Shown: one piece after another, positions 59,086 to 59,444 of the stretch
How the letters are laid out: every line of letters starts with the position of its first letter
Position numbering within the stretch: the first letter of the stretch is position 1
Origin: Komagataeibacter saccharivorans
GTDB taxonomy: Bacteria > Pseudomonadota > Alphaproteobacteria > Acetobacterales > Acetobacteraceae
DNA length: 59,444 bases
Assembly (NCBI RefSeq): GCF_003207825.1
Contig: NZ_NKTY01000019.1
Location: 1 to 59,444 of the forward strand
Direction: 5' to 3'
The notes under the pieces: model-generated
What the model was told of the DNA's origin: nothing
The model's database searches: none
What the model saw: the letters and a program-made list of their open reading frames with translations, nothing else
Made by a program: the position numbers and the translations under genes

Positions 59086-59444
59086 AGCGTTCTGTGATTA
59101 GATTGATGCATATCCAGAGTTCTTGAGATAATTGGCGCATTCCTGTGCAGAGAAGCATTTGATGAGTGAACCGATGCGTTTCCATGTTGCCTCAACGGAT
59201 CGCTCCGCGGCTTTTCGCAGCAAAGTCTTGAGCTTGGCGAAGACCTGTTCGATCGGATTGAGATCGGGACTGTAGGGCGGCAGGAAGATCATCCTCGCCC
59301 CGACTGCCCGAATGGCCTTGCGAGTCGCATCGCCCTTGTGACTGCCGAGATTGTCGAGATTGTCGAGCACGACGATATCGCCCGGCTTGAGTGTTGGAAC
59401 CAGAAACTGCTCGACATAGGCCAAAAAACTGCGCCCGTTGATCG
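59083..59444 (-). mobile_element. IS630-type insertion sequence, 3' end (continues past the window)
   Basis: The minus-strand transposase ends only 13 bp from the parC stop, so the IS terminus must lie in 59083-59098. IS630/Tc1-mariner elements insert at TA and duplicate it; TA is found at 59083-59084 inside the parC stop codon TAG. The terminal repeat sequence would begin near GAGCGTTCTGTG. The other end is outside the window, so target duplication cannot be checked. Confidence 0.65.
59098..59444 (-). CDS. IS630-family transposase, C-terminal part
   Basis: The fragment of about 115 residues carries the DDE nuclease core: INGRSFLAYVEQFLVPTLK, then VVLDNLDNLGSHKG with the second catalytic Asp, and FLPPYSPDLNPIEQVFAKLK with the third acidic residue. 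The ending NYLKNSGYASI is typical of IS630-family elements in acetic acid bacteria. The N-terminal helix-turn-helix and first Asp lie beyond the window, so intactness is unknown. A 9-bp direct duplication (59347-59364) repeats LDN next to the active site. Confidence 0.88.
   Translation of the reverse strand, partial: INGRSFLAYVEQFLVPTLKPGDIVVLDNLDNLGSHKGDATRKAIRAVGARMIFLPPYSPDLNPIEQVFAKLKTLLRKAAERSVEATWKRIGSLIKCFSAQECANYLKNSGYASI

Overview
The window reads as chromosomal DNA of an alphaproteobacterium, most likely an acetic acid bacterium (Acetobacteraceae, Komagataeibacter/Gluconacetobacter-like). Reasons: GC-rich coding DNA with alphaproteobacterial protein types (plant-type GshA, membrane-bound ferritin MbfA, fabI-aroC next to pdxH, fused CysNC), a lipid A/Kdo pathway, a gluconate permease, and a multidomain c-di-GMP cyclase. 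The genus is inference. Nearly all of the window is core chromosome. The only certain mobile DNA is an IS630-type element entering at the right edge.

Layout. 1-4.6 kb: isoprenoid and DNA-metabolism genes (dxs start, ispA, xseB, a TusA-like protein), a ROK sugar kinase, then ppx/gppA-rlmE. 4.8 kb: tRNA-Gln(CUG) with its own promoter. 5.3-10 kb: a 1292-residue GGDEF sensor with a globin-like domain after the cyclase, and a small polyserine protein behind AT-rich leader DNA. 10-15 kb: pirin, a LysR regulator and wrbA (redox/quinone stress; pirin and wrbA share an upstream motif), then a sulfurtransferase and an SDR reductase. 15.2-22 kb: rpmI-rplT, pheS-pheT, an orphan pstS and lpxB. 22-28 kb: hisI, ygfZ, a GT9 glycosyltransferase and the yfgM-like/bamB/der set. 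28-36.4 kb: pncA, gntP, a dienelactone hydrolase, ubiA, rsmE, gshA, mbfA and lolA. 36.4-42.5 kb: rsmI/LpoA-like lipoprotein, a hypothetical gene, and the waaA-lpxK-acyltransferase operon. 42.5-43.3 kb: a gene-free, partly very AT-rich gap. 43.3-49.4 kb: the assimilatory sulfate reduction cluster cysH-cysD-cysNC-DUF2849-cysI-DUF934. 49.6-53.9 kb: a universal stress protein, pdxH, fabI, aroC and an OsmC protein. 54.2-59.1 kb: rpsB-tsf-recO-parC. 59.1 kb to the end: the IS630-type transposase.

How genes work together. Cell-envelope biogenesis is spread over several loci: lipid A and Kdo (lpxB, waaA, lpxK, acyltransferase, GT9) and outer-membrane protein and lipoprotein delivery (bamB, lolA, LpoA-like). 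Sulfur metabolism is the largest dedicated cluster, supported by gshA and by thiol/sulfur-handling proteins (TusA-like, SseA-like, OsmC). Translation genes carry visible RNA structure: probable r-protein leaders before rpmI and rpsB, a strong hairpin between rpsB and tsf, and a perfect 13-bp stem that holds the recO start codon in its loop.

I did not find an obviously new multi-gene system such as a defence island or biosynthetic cluster. The most interesting leads are the GGDEF-globin sensor beside the polyserine gene, the motif shared by pirin and wrbA, the terminator inside the cys cluster, the recO start-codon hairpin, and an IS insertion that appears to sit in the parC stop codon.
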